NCBI GenBank assembly: GCA_905221605.1
Contig: CAJNDS010002125.1
Span: forward strand, 79,809-143,808
Source: Symbiodinium natans
Taxonomy: Eukaryota > Sar > Dinophyceae > Suessiales > Symbiodiniaceae
Direction of reading: 5' to 3'
Length of the DNA: 64,000 nucleotides
In this document: in pieces, positions 34,176 to 44,258 of the stretch
Layout of the letters: each line of letters opens with the position of its first letter
How positions within the stretch are numbered: the stretch's first letter is position 1
Notes under the pieces: model-generated
The model's database searches: none
Told to the model about the DNA's origin: nothing
What the model saw: only the letters and a program-made list of their open reading frames with translations
Made by a program: the position numbers and the translations under genes

Positions 34176-34937
34176 TAGTAGAGAAAAATCCACATTGGGT
34201 GTCGGGGTTCATGTTGCGTTCGCGTCGGCCGCAACTCCCCTGAAGAATCTTGCTGATTAGCGAAAAGTCTTGCAGCGAGTCTTGCAGAGGGTAGTTGGAC
34301 GAATCGAGTGCTTCCAACGCTCAACCCTCTTGCCCTGGGACCAGAAAGTGGCAGGAGTGTGCTTTGGTGCGAATCCCTCACCCCTCTCCTGGACCATGCC
34401 AAAATGCCTCCTTATTGGTTCACGGCGCCCACCTCACCACCGGCAGCACCAGCAACGGCGGCTCTTGCAGAAGGAGCTCGCCTCTCTCCTCAGCTTCGAG
34501 CCATTTTCAAGGGGCAACTGAGCATGATGGGGGCCCAAGAAGAGACCCACTTTTGTGTTGTGCATTGCTTGCCCTTGTTTGCGGGCTTGGTGAACATTGC
34601 AGTCCGGTTCTCGATGTCGCGCGCAGCCACCACGCCCATACCTCAGTGCTCGACGCGAACCCTCCTCCTCACATGGAACCTCCACTCTGCCAGGTCCCCG
34701 CAGCAAGACTCAGCCTACCACTGGGGCTTAGGCATGCTGCTGCACTGAGCCCGTGTGGCGTCTTTAGCGTTAGATTGTGTGGCTGAGCCTTAGGAGGTTA
34801 CCAAGTCCATGCTGTTCTCTACTGATGCTTCGGTAGACAGGTAAACCCAGACACCCCCAAGGAGTCAAGCAGTCCCTGCCCTGAGGAAACACCTCTGTGT
34901 AGTATTAGTACAACATATCATTTATACAATGACACTA

Positions 34938-34995
34938 TGTAACCCTAAACCCTAAACCCTAAACCCTAAACCCTAAACCCTAAACCCTAAACCCT
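34938..34995. repeat. Interstitial telomeric array (CCCTAAA x8)
   Basis: A homogeneous run of CCCTAAA. On the minus strand it begins immediately after a coding-like exon (ATAGG|GTTTAG). Confidence 0.96.
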
Positions 34996-35098
34996 ATGTA
35001 TACTATCGCCGACGAAGAAAGGGGAAGAATAGATGCAGGCAAAGGAGCCCTTCGGGCCGAGGTCTTGGACCACGAACGCACCTTCCGCCACCTTCTCG
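34993..35098 (-). CDS. Candidate exon between inverted telomeric repeats
   Basis: The minus frame reads EKVAEGAFVVQDLGPKGSFA followed by CIYSSPFFVGDSIHR. Sense-strand CCCTAAACCCTAAACC lies about 30 bases before the acceptor (CAAAAG or GAGAAG). The exon ends ATAGG|GTTTAGGG. Strongly protein-like; family not recognised. Confidence 0.45.
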
Positions 35099-36206
35099 CT
35101 TTTGAGAGGGGTCTAAGACTCAAGGTTTAGGGTTTAGGGCGTTTCCTAGAATCAGGATTTAACATAAAAGAACATTTTCCTATGTGTATAGTCCTTTCTA
35201 AACCTACGATGAATCCTACAACGGAGCCTTTTCCATAGACTCCACCAGGAGACACAAAGCAAAGAACCAAACCCTAAACCCTAAACCTCCACAAGGCCTC
35301 ATATAGGGGTCGGAATAATTACGAGTAATATTCCCTTATGGTCCCTGTGTAAGAATCCCCAAGACCCCTATCCTCATTCTTCAGGCCCCTAAACCCTCAA
35401 TAAACCCTAAACCCTAAACCCTAAACAGCGAGCCGATCTTTGGGTAGGCCTGGGCCGAGCTCGCGGCTCCCCCGCTAGTTGCGCGCAAGGCCTCAGGGGG
35501 GTTCTGAGGTTTAGGGTTGACTTAGGGTTTAGGGTTTAGGGTTTCGGGTTTAGGGTTCAGGGTGTAGGGTTGGCGTCAATCTGCTCCATGGAAGTGAAGC
35601 AGCTGTCTGAGGTTTCGGGTTCCGGGCTTTGGGCCGAGTGTGCAGGGGTGTTGGTTTCGGGCTTCAGGGATTTTAGGTTGGCCACCAGCCTAGCCGGGCT
35701 TCATTGGATTCGGGCTGGTTTAGGGTTAGGGTTTAGGTTTTAGGGTTTACGGTTTTTTGTTTTTTAGGGTTGAGGGTTGACAGGGGCTTGCACAGCAAGA
35801 CCAGGTCTATGCCAACAGAAGCTCGGACAAAGCCAATGGCTTCAAACTTGCTAGGGAACACAGCCCGGCAAGCAGACGGCCTCGCGCACGTTAGTCCCCG
35901 GGCCCCTAGATCCTAAGTCTGAACTTTCTGGTGTATTCTAACCCTAAACCCTAAACCCTGAATCCTGAAACCTTAGCAGGAAGATATCATAGGATCGTGA
36001 CGAACTTGAGGGTGGGCCCAGTGGCTCTCGGAAACAAGGGGTCTCAAAGAGCGAGAGAGGGATACACACGTATAGAAATACATATATATACATATACATA
36101 TACATGTATATATACATATATGTATATATATATATATATTGTATTGCGACTACTAACTTCCTGGGAGAATGGAGGCAGCGACAAAAGGGGTCTTCAGTTT
36201 AGAGCT

Positions 36207-37420
36207 TAGATCAGCCCGCACGAGGGCGCCCCTGGCGCCATCAAAGTGCGGCAAAGTGTCCTGGCGTGCCTTGCTGGAGCGGCTCCTTCCGTTGTCGGCT
36301 GGGTAGGGTTTAGGGTTTAGGGTTTAGGGTTTAGGGTTTAGGGAGGGTTGAGGGTTGAGGGTTGAGGGTTTAGGGTTTAGGGTGTGGGATTTAGGGTTTG
36401 TTTTAGGGTTTAGGGTAGCACTCTTGAATCGCTTCCTGCAGGTGGGGAGTAAGATTGCGAGTCGATGCCAAACAGTTCTCCAAAACCAAATGCCACCAGA
36501 CCGCCGCGATGTTACTACTCAGCTGCCCTCCAGCTCCTCGGGTATGCACTGTGATTGTGAGCTTTCGAATTCTTGCAGTCACAGGCCGTTCTCTGTTTAG
36601 TTTATCTTGGGTTCTGTCGCTCATCACCCGTAAAGCCGCAAATTGCTCAACGGCAGAACCAGCACTCAACGCGCCCAAACCACCGGAAGGCTTCGGCTAC
36701 ATCCTGACCCCTGAAGTGTACTATAAGGCAGGGCTTCTTATTACGAGAATTACAGTAACCAATAACACTAGCATGGACCCTACCTGATGTGGCCCGCACG
36801 TCCTCGGCCAGGACAGGACGCACAAAGCCAGCGCCAGGCTGCGCCCCTGCGCCCTCGAAGGGCAGGGGCTGGATCTTGAGAGGTCCTTGGGCACCCCACG
36901 TCTCATGTTCCCCCGTTGTTTTCGGAGGGCTGGAGGTGGCTGGAGGGGGTGCGGTATGTCCCTGCGTTGAGGAGCCATCCGGGCACCCCCTCTACCACTT
37001 TGGACCCAGTAGGGTCCATTTGTCAAAAGCGGCTGTGTTCGGCTTTCTGGGGGCTGAGCTGAGCGCGCAGCCACCCGAGCTTCGCCGCTCGGAGGTGCGG
37101 TGGGAGCCCGCGCTGCGAAGGGAAGCGCGCCGCGCCACGACGCGGCGAAGCCCATCTCGCTTAAGGGGGAGGATGAGACCCCACGTGTTTCCTCGTGCCC
37201 AAGTGTTTCCTTTTTCCCACCCAAAAATTATATGAGTGGACAATGACTGCTCAACCCTGAATCTCAAGAAGCTGGCTGAGCCCTTAATTTGGCCAAGACT
37301 TCCCCTAAACTCCTTGAGCATCTTCTCTTGCGGCAGTCATCGTAGGAGCCACGAACATGGCAACTTGCGCCACTCCCTGGTGGATGTTGGAAGGACGCTA
37401 AAGTATGTCATGTCACCCTA
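36207..37420. repeat. Segmental duplication, copy 1
   Basis: Two blocks recur in the same order at 41516-42930. Block P (36207-36305 versus 41516-41617) shares GTGCGGCAAAGTGTCC and TTGCTGGAGCGGCTCCTTCC. Block Q (37043-37420 versus 42455-42905) shares CACCCGAGCTTCGCCGCTCG and CTTGAGCATCTTCTCTTGCG. Both P copies follow an AT-rich microsatellite (36066-36140) and precede a TTTAGGG array (36303-36418). Copy 1 lacks the telomeric array and the family B element that interrupt block Q in copy 2. The middle parts differ. Confidence 0.8.
36303..36418. repeat. Interstitial telomeric array (TTTAGGG)
   Basis: Six TTTAGGG units, then GTTGAGG variants, then further TTTAGGG. It has the same position relative to block P as the array at 41616-41745. 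Confidence 0.95.
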
Positions 37421-37476
37421 AGCCCTTTTTGCTTCAGGGCTCCTGAACCCTAAACCCTAAACCCTAAACCCTAAAC

Positions 37477-37600
37477 CCTGATTTCCGGAGCTGGTTGTGG
37501 GGTTCGAGCTTCTGCCCGCTCTTCAGTATTCACCCGAACCGCTGTGAAGAAGGGATGCACGGTGCCAGGAGAATGCTTCATTGGATCGGATAAGGTAGTT
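37477..37600 (-). CDS. Candidate exon ending at a telomeric repeat
   Basis: The minus frame reads SDPMKHSPGTVHPFFTAVRV, then NTEERAEARTPQPAPEIR. It ends ATCAGG|GTTTAG at the telomeric array 37445-37478. Its PG..HPFFT part resembles the segment at 26290-26400 (TPGGHVPFFTTRI), suggesting related exons. Function unknown. Confidence 0.4.
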
Positions 37601-38587
37601 CGTTGAGTAGGTACGTTTTCTTACATTATCGAGATTTCCGAAAGCGTTCCAAGGAACCACAGGAAATTTGCGAAAACTAGGCTAAGCTATGAAAAGCTTG
37701 CCAACGCTAGGACAAAGCTACGATAAGCTAGGATATGCTACAAATTTCCTTGGGTGAAGAATGTTTGTTGAAGAAGCTACCACTTTTTGGAGCTGCAAAG
37801 CTAGTCAAGAATTCTAGTAATCGGTCGGGGCGTGGGGTTTGGGTGTGAGGCTTGTGTGGCCTGGTTACTTTCTATGCAATCAGGAATACTGCTTCGTAAG
37901 ACGCAGAAGCGAAGTTGGCCTTCTTCTTACCACCATCCTACGACATTCCTCCATTCCTGTCTTCAGGAGCCCTGGCTCGCTAAATCCTTCCTGGCCTCAG
38001 GCCCCGATCTGCTACGAAAGGCTGGTTTAGGGTTTAAAGTTTAGGGTTTAGGGTTTAGGGTTTAGGCTAGAAATGATTTTTTTCGGGCAAGGTTTCGCGG
38101 CCCCAGGCTAGTCGGAAGCAACTCTCAATTTTTCCAAGAGCCTTGGTGACAATAGATTTCCAAATCCCTCATCCCTACACTCTACACCCGACAATTGAGT
38201 CCACAGAATACCAGGGCTTCAGTGAAAGAACTATCTAGCTCCCTCGCTCGTGTTCCGAGGCCAAAGAGGCACCCAATCTACGAAGTCCCTTATCCGTAAG
38301 CTAGAATGCTACTGCGTCTATGCATCTGCAGCAGGACTTTCTGCAGCTGGAATACGGGGCTGATTGGTCAGAAAAGGGTCTCACATTTTTCCACAAGGAG
38401 GGCAGGCAGAAAAGGCCAGCTCGTTTTCACCGCGATGGCCGTCCCAAGCATCACAAAAAAGTCTCCCCTGCCTAGCTCTCAAGCGGCAGCGACATCGGCA
38501 GCTCGAAAAAAACAAAACGGGAGCTTGAAGCCTTTGGAACCTAGCTTGCTTGGGAAGCTATGGTGGAGAGAACACTTGCATGTGGGA

Positions 38588-38676
38588 GTTTACGAAAACA
38601 GGGGACCCTGACAATAGACCCCCAAATAGTAGGATCCCCTGAGAAAGGACCCCAATAAGGTACCCTTAAGCCAAAC
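38588..38676. mobile_element. Inverted-repeat element, family B
   Basis: Left end GTTTACGAAAACAGGGGACC and right end AAGGTACCCTTAAG are diverged inverted repeats; the internal GGACCCCAATAAGGTACCC block is shared by the family. It lies in the opposite orientation to the copies at 21204, 26486 and 34085. Confidence 0.65.
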
Positions 38677-38862
38677 AAGGACTCTAAACCCAAAACCCAA
38701 AACCCCTGCATGTTGCTTACAAGTCCAAGACATGTCCTGACCGGTGCAAGGCGGGCGCTGTCAGGCCAGGCCAGCTGCACAGTGCCTGGCATGTTCACTA
38801 GCAACTTCAACTGCCAAACAAGGAACCTAAGCCCCAAACCCTAAACCCCTAAACCCCTAGAC

Positions 38863-39085
38863 CCTTAAACCGTAAAAGCTCAAGGATTGCTTCCTGGATT
38901 GGCGCTGGCAGCACTGGCAAGGCGTCTTCGTCTAGTTCCAGGCTCCAGTTGCTTCTGGGTCGCCAGCGCTTGTCATTTTGCCAGGGAACCAAACCAAATT
39001 TTTGTCGGGTGGCGACGCAGCATTGGCAACTAAGGCTGCGCAATTGGGATGAACCAGCCTTCATCTGCGAGGCAACGTTGGGATT
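38863..39085 (-). CDS. Candidate exon, Trp/Cys-containing, unknown family
   Basis: The minus frame is open and strongly protein-like: SLSCQCCVATRQKFGLVPWQ, RWRPRSNWSLELDEDALPVL, PAPIQEAILELLRF. It ends TTTAAGG|GTCTAGGGG where degenerate telomeric repeats (38834-38868) begin. Possible acceptors lie at about 39075-39085. It is downstream of the EF-hand gene on the same strand, but that gene already has a stop, so this is a separate gene. Confidence 0.5.
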
Positions 39086-39293
39086 CAACATCCCTCACAC
39101 AAGGCAAATACCATTCTTGGGTGAAACATGACCCTGCTGAGCTGAACCTCTCAGAAAGATGCTCGAGGGAGCCTCTCAGGGACCCTCTCTGAGCACATGG
39201 GCCTGTGTCATCGTCATCCAAAAAAGGTGCACAGGGCACCGGAAGTGTGCAAGGCCCCTGACGCACACTGTGGAGCGCTTGGGGTGCCGTAGC

Positions 39294-41187
39294 TCATTTC
39301 TCGCCCTCGCCTTCACCGTTGTTGGTCGGGGCTTCGTTGGCCTCGTTGAGAACCGAGACCTTCTCCCCTGCGGAGCTGAAAACGTAGTGCAGAAACTCGT
39401 CTGGAGAGAGCTTCCCGTCACCGTCCCTGTCCAAATCTTGGAAAAGGTCTTTGCAATCCCCTTCTTCAAGACCGAGTTGGGTCAGTACGCTCAAGAATTC
39501 TCCTTCGGAGAGCCTTCCATCACCATTCCTCGGATGGCCCCTGAACCCCTCTGAACAAATAATTCCTGAATATGAATCCTCTTTAACCCAAGAGAGGAAA
39601 CATAAAAAGCATGTCCAAAAAAATGCCTAGCTAGATTCTGATCACACTTCCTGCATATGACTCTCTTAAATCCCATTTAAGGGTCGGTAACAAAAACATG
39701 TCCCAAACGGGGCTTAGCTAGATTCTGATCATACTTCTTGAAGGTGGCCTTCATCTCTCCAACGCCCTCCAGATCCATGCCCTTCTCTAGCCCGTCCAAT
39801 GGCAATGACATGCACGCGACTTGGGAGGGACCGTCTTTGTGTGGGAACTGCACTTCGACTGCGGTGCACCACTCCGTGTCAGCACAGGCTTGAGACAGGC
39901 TGAGTACAACCCCGATACCCCCGTCCTTCACGTTGTCAGCGCTGCTGGTCAGTCGGACCCGGTCGTATTTCTGTATCTCGAGTTTCTGGAGATCTCCGGC
40001 GGCATGTTTGCCAGGTCCCTTCATCCACTTCACATCGACGATGCGCTTGTCATCCATCCGCAGCACTTCTCCAAAGCCGCCAGAGACCCCGTCGGGTTCA
40101 CTGATTGTCACCCAGTCTCCTGGCTGAATATGGAAGAGTTGCAGCGCCTCCACTTCGAAGCTCCAGCTGCCTGCATCATTGTTGGGGTAGTATTAAATAT
40201 GATGATTTTTGTTCCTTATTGGGTTTGAGAATTCAGAAGCATGTAACCATGATTTTCAAAGATGACCCGGCACTGCCTGTAGGGAAGCGGACTTTGAGCC
40301 TGCCCTTCTCTGGCTTCACCTTGATCACCTTGCCGACCATTCCTTCCGGAATGTCCTCGTCGGATTTCACCCAGGTCACCCAGCAGCCCACTTGAATCTC
40401 TGGGGCGCGCAAGCATTCTGGCCGGAAAGTCCAGGCATCTTTGGGGAAACCGACCCAGTAGCGGCCTTTTTCGGGTGGCCCCAAGACCTTGCCCAGGGTG
40501 CCTTCGGGCACATCGTCGTCCTTCTTGATCCAATGCACGCAATGGCCAGGTTGCACCGGCGCTCGTACGAGTTCCGGCCCGTTGAAGCGCCAGGCTCCGT
40601 TTGGGAAATGGACCTTTACCTGAGTTCTGCATCAAACCCTTTGAAAACGAATTCTGAACAGGTTAACTTATAAGGAGAGAAGGGGAATTCAACATGATCC
40701 CAAAGCATAAGCCAGTTACTTTGGTCTTCTTGCCCAAATCATCGACGACGACGCCAATGTGACTCGGTGGGATGTCTGAATCAGACTTCGTCCAGTAGAC
40801 GCAAGTGCCTATTTGGAACTCGCACTTCACCAGCATGTCTGGAGTACAGGCCATACCACGCCCTGCAAATCGCACATGCAGAAGGCCCTCGCCATTCTGA
40901 TAATGAACCCCGACCACTTCTCCAACGTCGCTGCCCTCCACTTGCAAGTCTGGGTCGAGAGTAGCACCGGGGTAAACATAGGTCCCTTTCTGGTAGCTGC
41001 ACATGTCTAAGTCATTCCCCAGAAGCGTGATCGTGCCCTCACTGAACTTCACCACGAGAACCTCACCATCCTTGTCAATCACACGGCCCAAAGAGTTATG
41101 CTTTATGTCGTGGTGCTCTCCCATCAAGTGGACGATCTTGCCCACCGTGATGTCTTCGATTTCATCGGGCTCGACATCCAGCGGCAT
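39294..41187 (-). CDS. KEG/MIB-HERC2-like repeat protein with EF-hand pair, four exons
   Basis: Proposed exons are 41187-40720, 40619-40277, 40170-39726 and 39528-39294, giving one continuous frame from an ATG (MPLDVEPDEIEDITVGKIVH). The body is a series of SH3-like repeats with the pattern GDWV....G..G.V......V.F....W.F.PE.L. Examples are PGHCVHWIKKDDDVPEGTLG and GCWVTWVKSDEDIPEGMVGK. These resemble the HERC2/MIB-like repeats of the plant E3 ligase KEG, but no RING domain is present. The C-terminus holds two EF-hand loops: DQNGDGRLSEGE, split exactly by the last intron, and DRDGDGKLSPDE. Both keep all calcium ligands. Introns: GT-AG (100 nt), GC-AG (106 nt) and GA-AG (197 nt); each join restores a conserved motif. 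Expected to be a soluble calcium-responsive binding protein; partner unknown. The true start could lie in an upstream exon. Confidence 0.85.
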
Positions 41188-41409
41188 TTGACGCGATGGC
41201 GTGGCAACCCTATTCCCGAAGACAAGTGAAGTTCCGTATTTTTCAGCCAGACTTCGCCCAGGCACCAAGACGACCCAAGAATTCGCTAGTCTTCGAGCAT
41301 GCTGTACCAAATCAGGCGGGTCCAAAAGACAGAGGCTGAGAGAGAGGGAGGGAGGTTGAGAGAGATAGATAAACATATATAAATGTACATAATGCACAAA
41401 ATAAAGATG

Positions 41410-41456
41410 TAGATTGCGAGATAGCGATAGCGATAGCGATAGCGATAGAGATAGAT
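41410..41456. repeat. GCGATA microsatellite
   Basis: Five GCGATA units with flanking GAGATA variants, inside a longer AT-rich tract (41340-41500). It precedes segmental-duplication block P, as AT-rich sequence does at 36066-36140. Confidence 0.9.
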
Positions 41457-41615
41457 ATGGCTACATACATACATATATAATTATGTATATAGATATTGCC
41501 AAAGCGGCCCTGAGTTTAGATCAGCCCGCACGGGGGGCCCCTTGCACCATCAAAGTGCGGCAAAGTGTCCTCGCGTGCCTTGCTGGAGCGGCTCCTTCCG
41601 TTGTGTGCGATTGGG

Positions 41616-41745
41616 TAGGGTTTAGGGTTTAGGGTTTAGGGTTTAGGGTTTAGGGTTTAGGGTTTAGGGTTTAGGGTTTAGGGTTTAGGGTTTAGGGTTT
41701 AGGGTCTAGGGTCTAGGGTCTAGGGTCTAGGGTCTAGGGTCTAGG
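41616..41745. repeat. Interstitial telomeric array (TTTAGGG then TCTAGGG)
   Basis: About twelve TTTAGGG units followed by six TCTAGGG units, then decayed copies to 41775. The longest array in the window. Confidence 0.97.
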
Positions 41746-42342
41746 GGGGTTTAGGGGCTTTAGGGTTTAGGGGTTATTTGTTGCCACGCGTCTATCCAAG
41801 CCCACCGGGCAACTGCAGAGAGAATGCTCTGCACATTGGGTAGGGTTTAGGGCTTATGGTTTAGGCAGCTCAGAAGCCGGACGATAATTAGTAGAACTCG
41901 AGCTACACCCCACAATGCACTCACCAGTATAAGGAACCCGAAATGCACACACTCACCAAGAAGAGAAATACAAGCCCTGTTTCACATGACCCGCGCCTCC
42001 TTGACCAGGAGAGGATCCTCCCCTTGGTGCTTAAGGTGTTCCCCCGGGTTTTTGGGAGCGCTGGATACCTTTTGGCACTCGGAGGGCCCCCTACGAAGTG
42101 TCATGCAAAATAGCCAAGTAGCTGTTTGGAACTCCAGTACTCTGGAAGGGTTTGGAGACGCATCCCTACGTCCTCGGAGAGACCAGTGCTTCGGGAAACT
42201 CTGAGGGGCACCCTTGTTTCCATTATTTCCCTCGGACTCCGTAGGGTTCACTTCATCAAAACGTGCGGGATGTCGTCGGCTTTTTTTGGGGGTGCCTTTT
42301 TTGTCTCCACCCCTGAAGCATTGGGGGCCTTTTGGGTCTAGG

Positions 42343-42442
42343 TTGGGATGTTCCCCCTTATGCTCACAGTCCTTAGTATATTATTATTGGGGGCTACCAT
42401 AATCTCTATTAAGGGCTGTTAGTCTAAGGGGGAACATCCCAA
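42343..42442. mobile_element. Inverted-repeat element, family A copy 3
   Basis: Near-perfect ends TTGGGATGTTCCCCCTTATG and TAAGGGGGAACATCCCAA. Flanks GGTCTAGG and GGTTTAGG give an 8-bp target duplication with one mismatch, again telomere-like. 100 bp, non-coding. Confidence 0.8.
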
Positions 42443-42531
42443 GGTTTAGGGCTTATGGCTGAGCTGAGAGGCCACCCGAGCTTCGCCGCTCGGAGGCGGG
42501 ACGCGGCAAAGCGCATCGGCCCATCGCTCAG

Positions 42532-42600
42532 CCCTAAACCCTAAACCCTAAACCCTAAACCCTAAACCCTAAACCCTAAACCCTAAACCCTAAACCCTAA
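42532..42600. repeat. Telomeric array inserted in a duplicated segment
   Basis: About ten CCCTAAA units between sequences that are adjacent in copy 1 of the segmental duplication (near 37150-37165). Confidence 0.95.
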
Positions 42601-42749
42601 GGGGAGAGAAGTTGAGGCCCACGTGTTTTCCTTCGGGTTCCCCTCCCTCCCTCCTTCTTCCCCCCCAAGAAAATGCAACCCTAAAACCTAAACAGTAAAC
42701 CCTGAATCTCAAAGCACTCCTTGAGCATCTTCTCTTGCGGCAGTAGGGA

Positions 42750-42842
42750 CTTTACGAAACAGGGGACCCTTAATGTGGACCATCCTCAATCATAGGATCC
42801 CTGATGATAAGGACCCCAACAAGGTACCCTAATTCCGGAAAC
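42750..42842. mobile_element. Inverted-repeat element, family B, inserted in duplication copy 2
   Basis: Left end CTTTACGAAACAGGGGACCC, right end GGTACCCTAATTCCGGAAAC. The unoccupied site is visible in copy 1 near 37340 (CTTGCGGCAGT joined to GTAGG...GGCAACTTG). Confidence 0.7.
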
Positions 42843-42928
42843 TTCCAGTTCTTGTAGGTGGCAACTTACACAACTTCTCGGTGGATGGAGTCGTCTTGCT
42901 TTTCTTGCACACCTGTTGCCTCGCCTTG

Positions 42929-42929
<1 letters not shown>

Positions 42930-43021
<92 letters not shown>
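42930..43021. repeat. 92-base uninterrupted poly-C tract
   Basis: A perfect C homopolymer on the plus strand. It yields a false poly-Gly frame on the minus strand. Its true length cannot be trusted without long, accurate reads. Confidence 0.9.
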
Positions 43022-43023
<2 letters not shown>

Positions 43024-43339
43024 TCCCCTCAAGACCGGTCCCCCCACATGAAACCTGAGCGGACCCGAACGTCAGAGCTATACTCCCCTTAGAACCTTTA
43101 AAGCAAAAACATTTTAATATTTTTTCTCTTGGGCTTTATATTGAAAACATACTTCCCAAGGGGGATATAGGGAGCCCGTTCGCGAGCTGGTTGAGGGGGT
43201 ATGGGGCTCTCTGACACACAAATTTCAGACGCGGGAGGTTCGAGCTGCAGCACGAATTGGCAATGCGAGCGCTCCGCATGCTCAATCGCACCTCGAAAGT
43301 GAAACCCACGCCCTGCAACACGCCTCACATGATGCAGGG

Positions 43340-43440
43340 AAGCCCAATACCGGCCTGCAGTTCTCAAGGCCCAGGGAGCGCAGATTGTGACCGCGCGCTC
43401 TCAGCAGGCGCTCCCCTTGTGCTTCTCAAGCCGCATGGCT
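43340..43440 (-). pseudogene. Decayed copy of the basic exon at 44.95-45.1 kb
   Basis: The DNA matches 44955-45035 (GCGGATTGTGAC.GCGCTCTC and the adjoining CTTCTCAA motifs), but the protein frame KRKGERQRRRERTVTIRARG seen there is interrupted here (RLEKHKGSAC then a stop). Probably the edge of an old duplication that also produced the two TIR-like domains. Confidence 0.4.
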
Positions 43441-43630
43441 GAAGGACATGTCGAAGGACGAAGGAGTCCAGAGGGCTTACGAGACCAGCTCCTTCGCGCA
43501 TGATGTTGACCTCGGAGGTTTTGCTACGACGCTTGGCAGGCGGTCCATGCTTGCAGCTGCCGCGGCCAACGTGTTGACGGGTGACCCCTCCACTGCCCCT
43601 GCACGATCCTGGACACCTGGGTGTTCGCCG

Positions 43631-44060
43631 TCACTGTCGGAGAACCGCTGCAATCTTGTTGGCGATCCACTCGTCCGACTTTTCGATGCAGTCCAGCCAG
43701 GAGAGGGACGGCTTGAACACCTTGTCGAGAGTTCCTTGGCCGCTTCATGCTGCGGCCGTGGAGGATAGACGTCTGTCATCTTCAGCGGAACAACCTGAAG
43801 GCCCCACGAGTCTGCATACGTCAGCTCCTCGAATGTCGAGTACTGGCTCGCAGTCTTCTCCCCATACGTCTCTGTACACACTGCCAGCAACACCCCTTGC
43901 TTCTGCTTGATCTTGTGAAGGTATCCGTTCACAAGCTTTCCAAAGTCAACGCCTGGACCAGCATCGACGATGTACACCTCATAGTGGCGATCGCACAGCA
44001 TTCCGGCAACACGCCTGGCCATTTTGACAGCCGGCCGTGTGATTTTGTTGTTTTTCGCAG
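43631..44060 (-). pseudogene. Second TIR-like domain, frame-shifted
   Basis: From acceptor TATTGAG the minus frame reads MARRVAGMLCDRHYEVYIVD, then TETYGEKTASQYSTFEELTY and VVPLKMTDVYPPRP. This parallels the first TIR-like domain nearly residue by residue. After AAKEL the reading jumps to DKVFKPSLSWLDCIEKSDEW in another frame, corresponding to VRKVLHMGLTREDCVGVSDE of domain 1. One lost base in CTCTCGAC (about 43724-43733) explains it. Either this copy is broken or the base is a sequencing error. Confidence 0.6.
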
Positions 44061-44258
44061 CTCAATACCTGCGATAATCTGTGCTTCTGCCAGGTGGTCT
44101 TGACCGGTGAGGGGGGTCAGCTCATGTGGATCGCCTGAGACGTTTTCCTGCGACGCTTGGCAGCACCATTCCTCCAACTTCCCACTGTCCCCCCAAAAAA
44201 CTTGACGAGGTCCTCCTGGACGTACCCTTTTCTGCGACGGCCCGGTGTTCGATCCCGC

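Larger units (their letters stand above)
41516..42930. repeat. Segmental duplication, copy 2, with inserted elements
   Basis: Blocks P (41516-41617) and Q (42455-42905) match copy 1. Copy 2 has gained a CCCTAAA array between GCCCATCGCTCAG and AAGGGGAGA (42532-42600) and a family B element after CTTGCGGCAGT (42750-42842). A family A element (42343-42442) sits just outside Q. The matching sites in copy 1 are unoccupied. Confidence 0.8.

Noticed and set aside
34295-34786. 163- and 146-codon plus-strand frames
   Set aside because: Two plus frames and one minus frame are open together and none has a motif; all other genes are on the minus strand. Coding cannot be excluded but is unsupported.
36721-37235. 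Open frames of about 150 codons on both strands
   Set aside because: GC-rich segment within duplication block Q; neither frame is conserved in copy 2, where the sequence is interrupted by stops and insertions.
10306-42600. Telomeric arrays as true chromosome ends or a subtelomere
   Set aside because: They are short, lie in both orientations, are embedded between genes and exons, and one has an unoccupied site in a paralogous segment.
42829-43047. Poly-glycine protein
   Set aside because: Translation of the 92-base C tract on the opposite strand.
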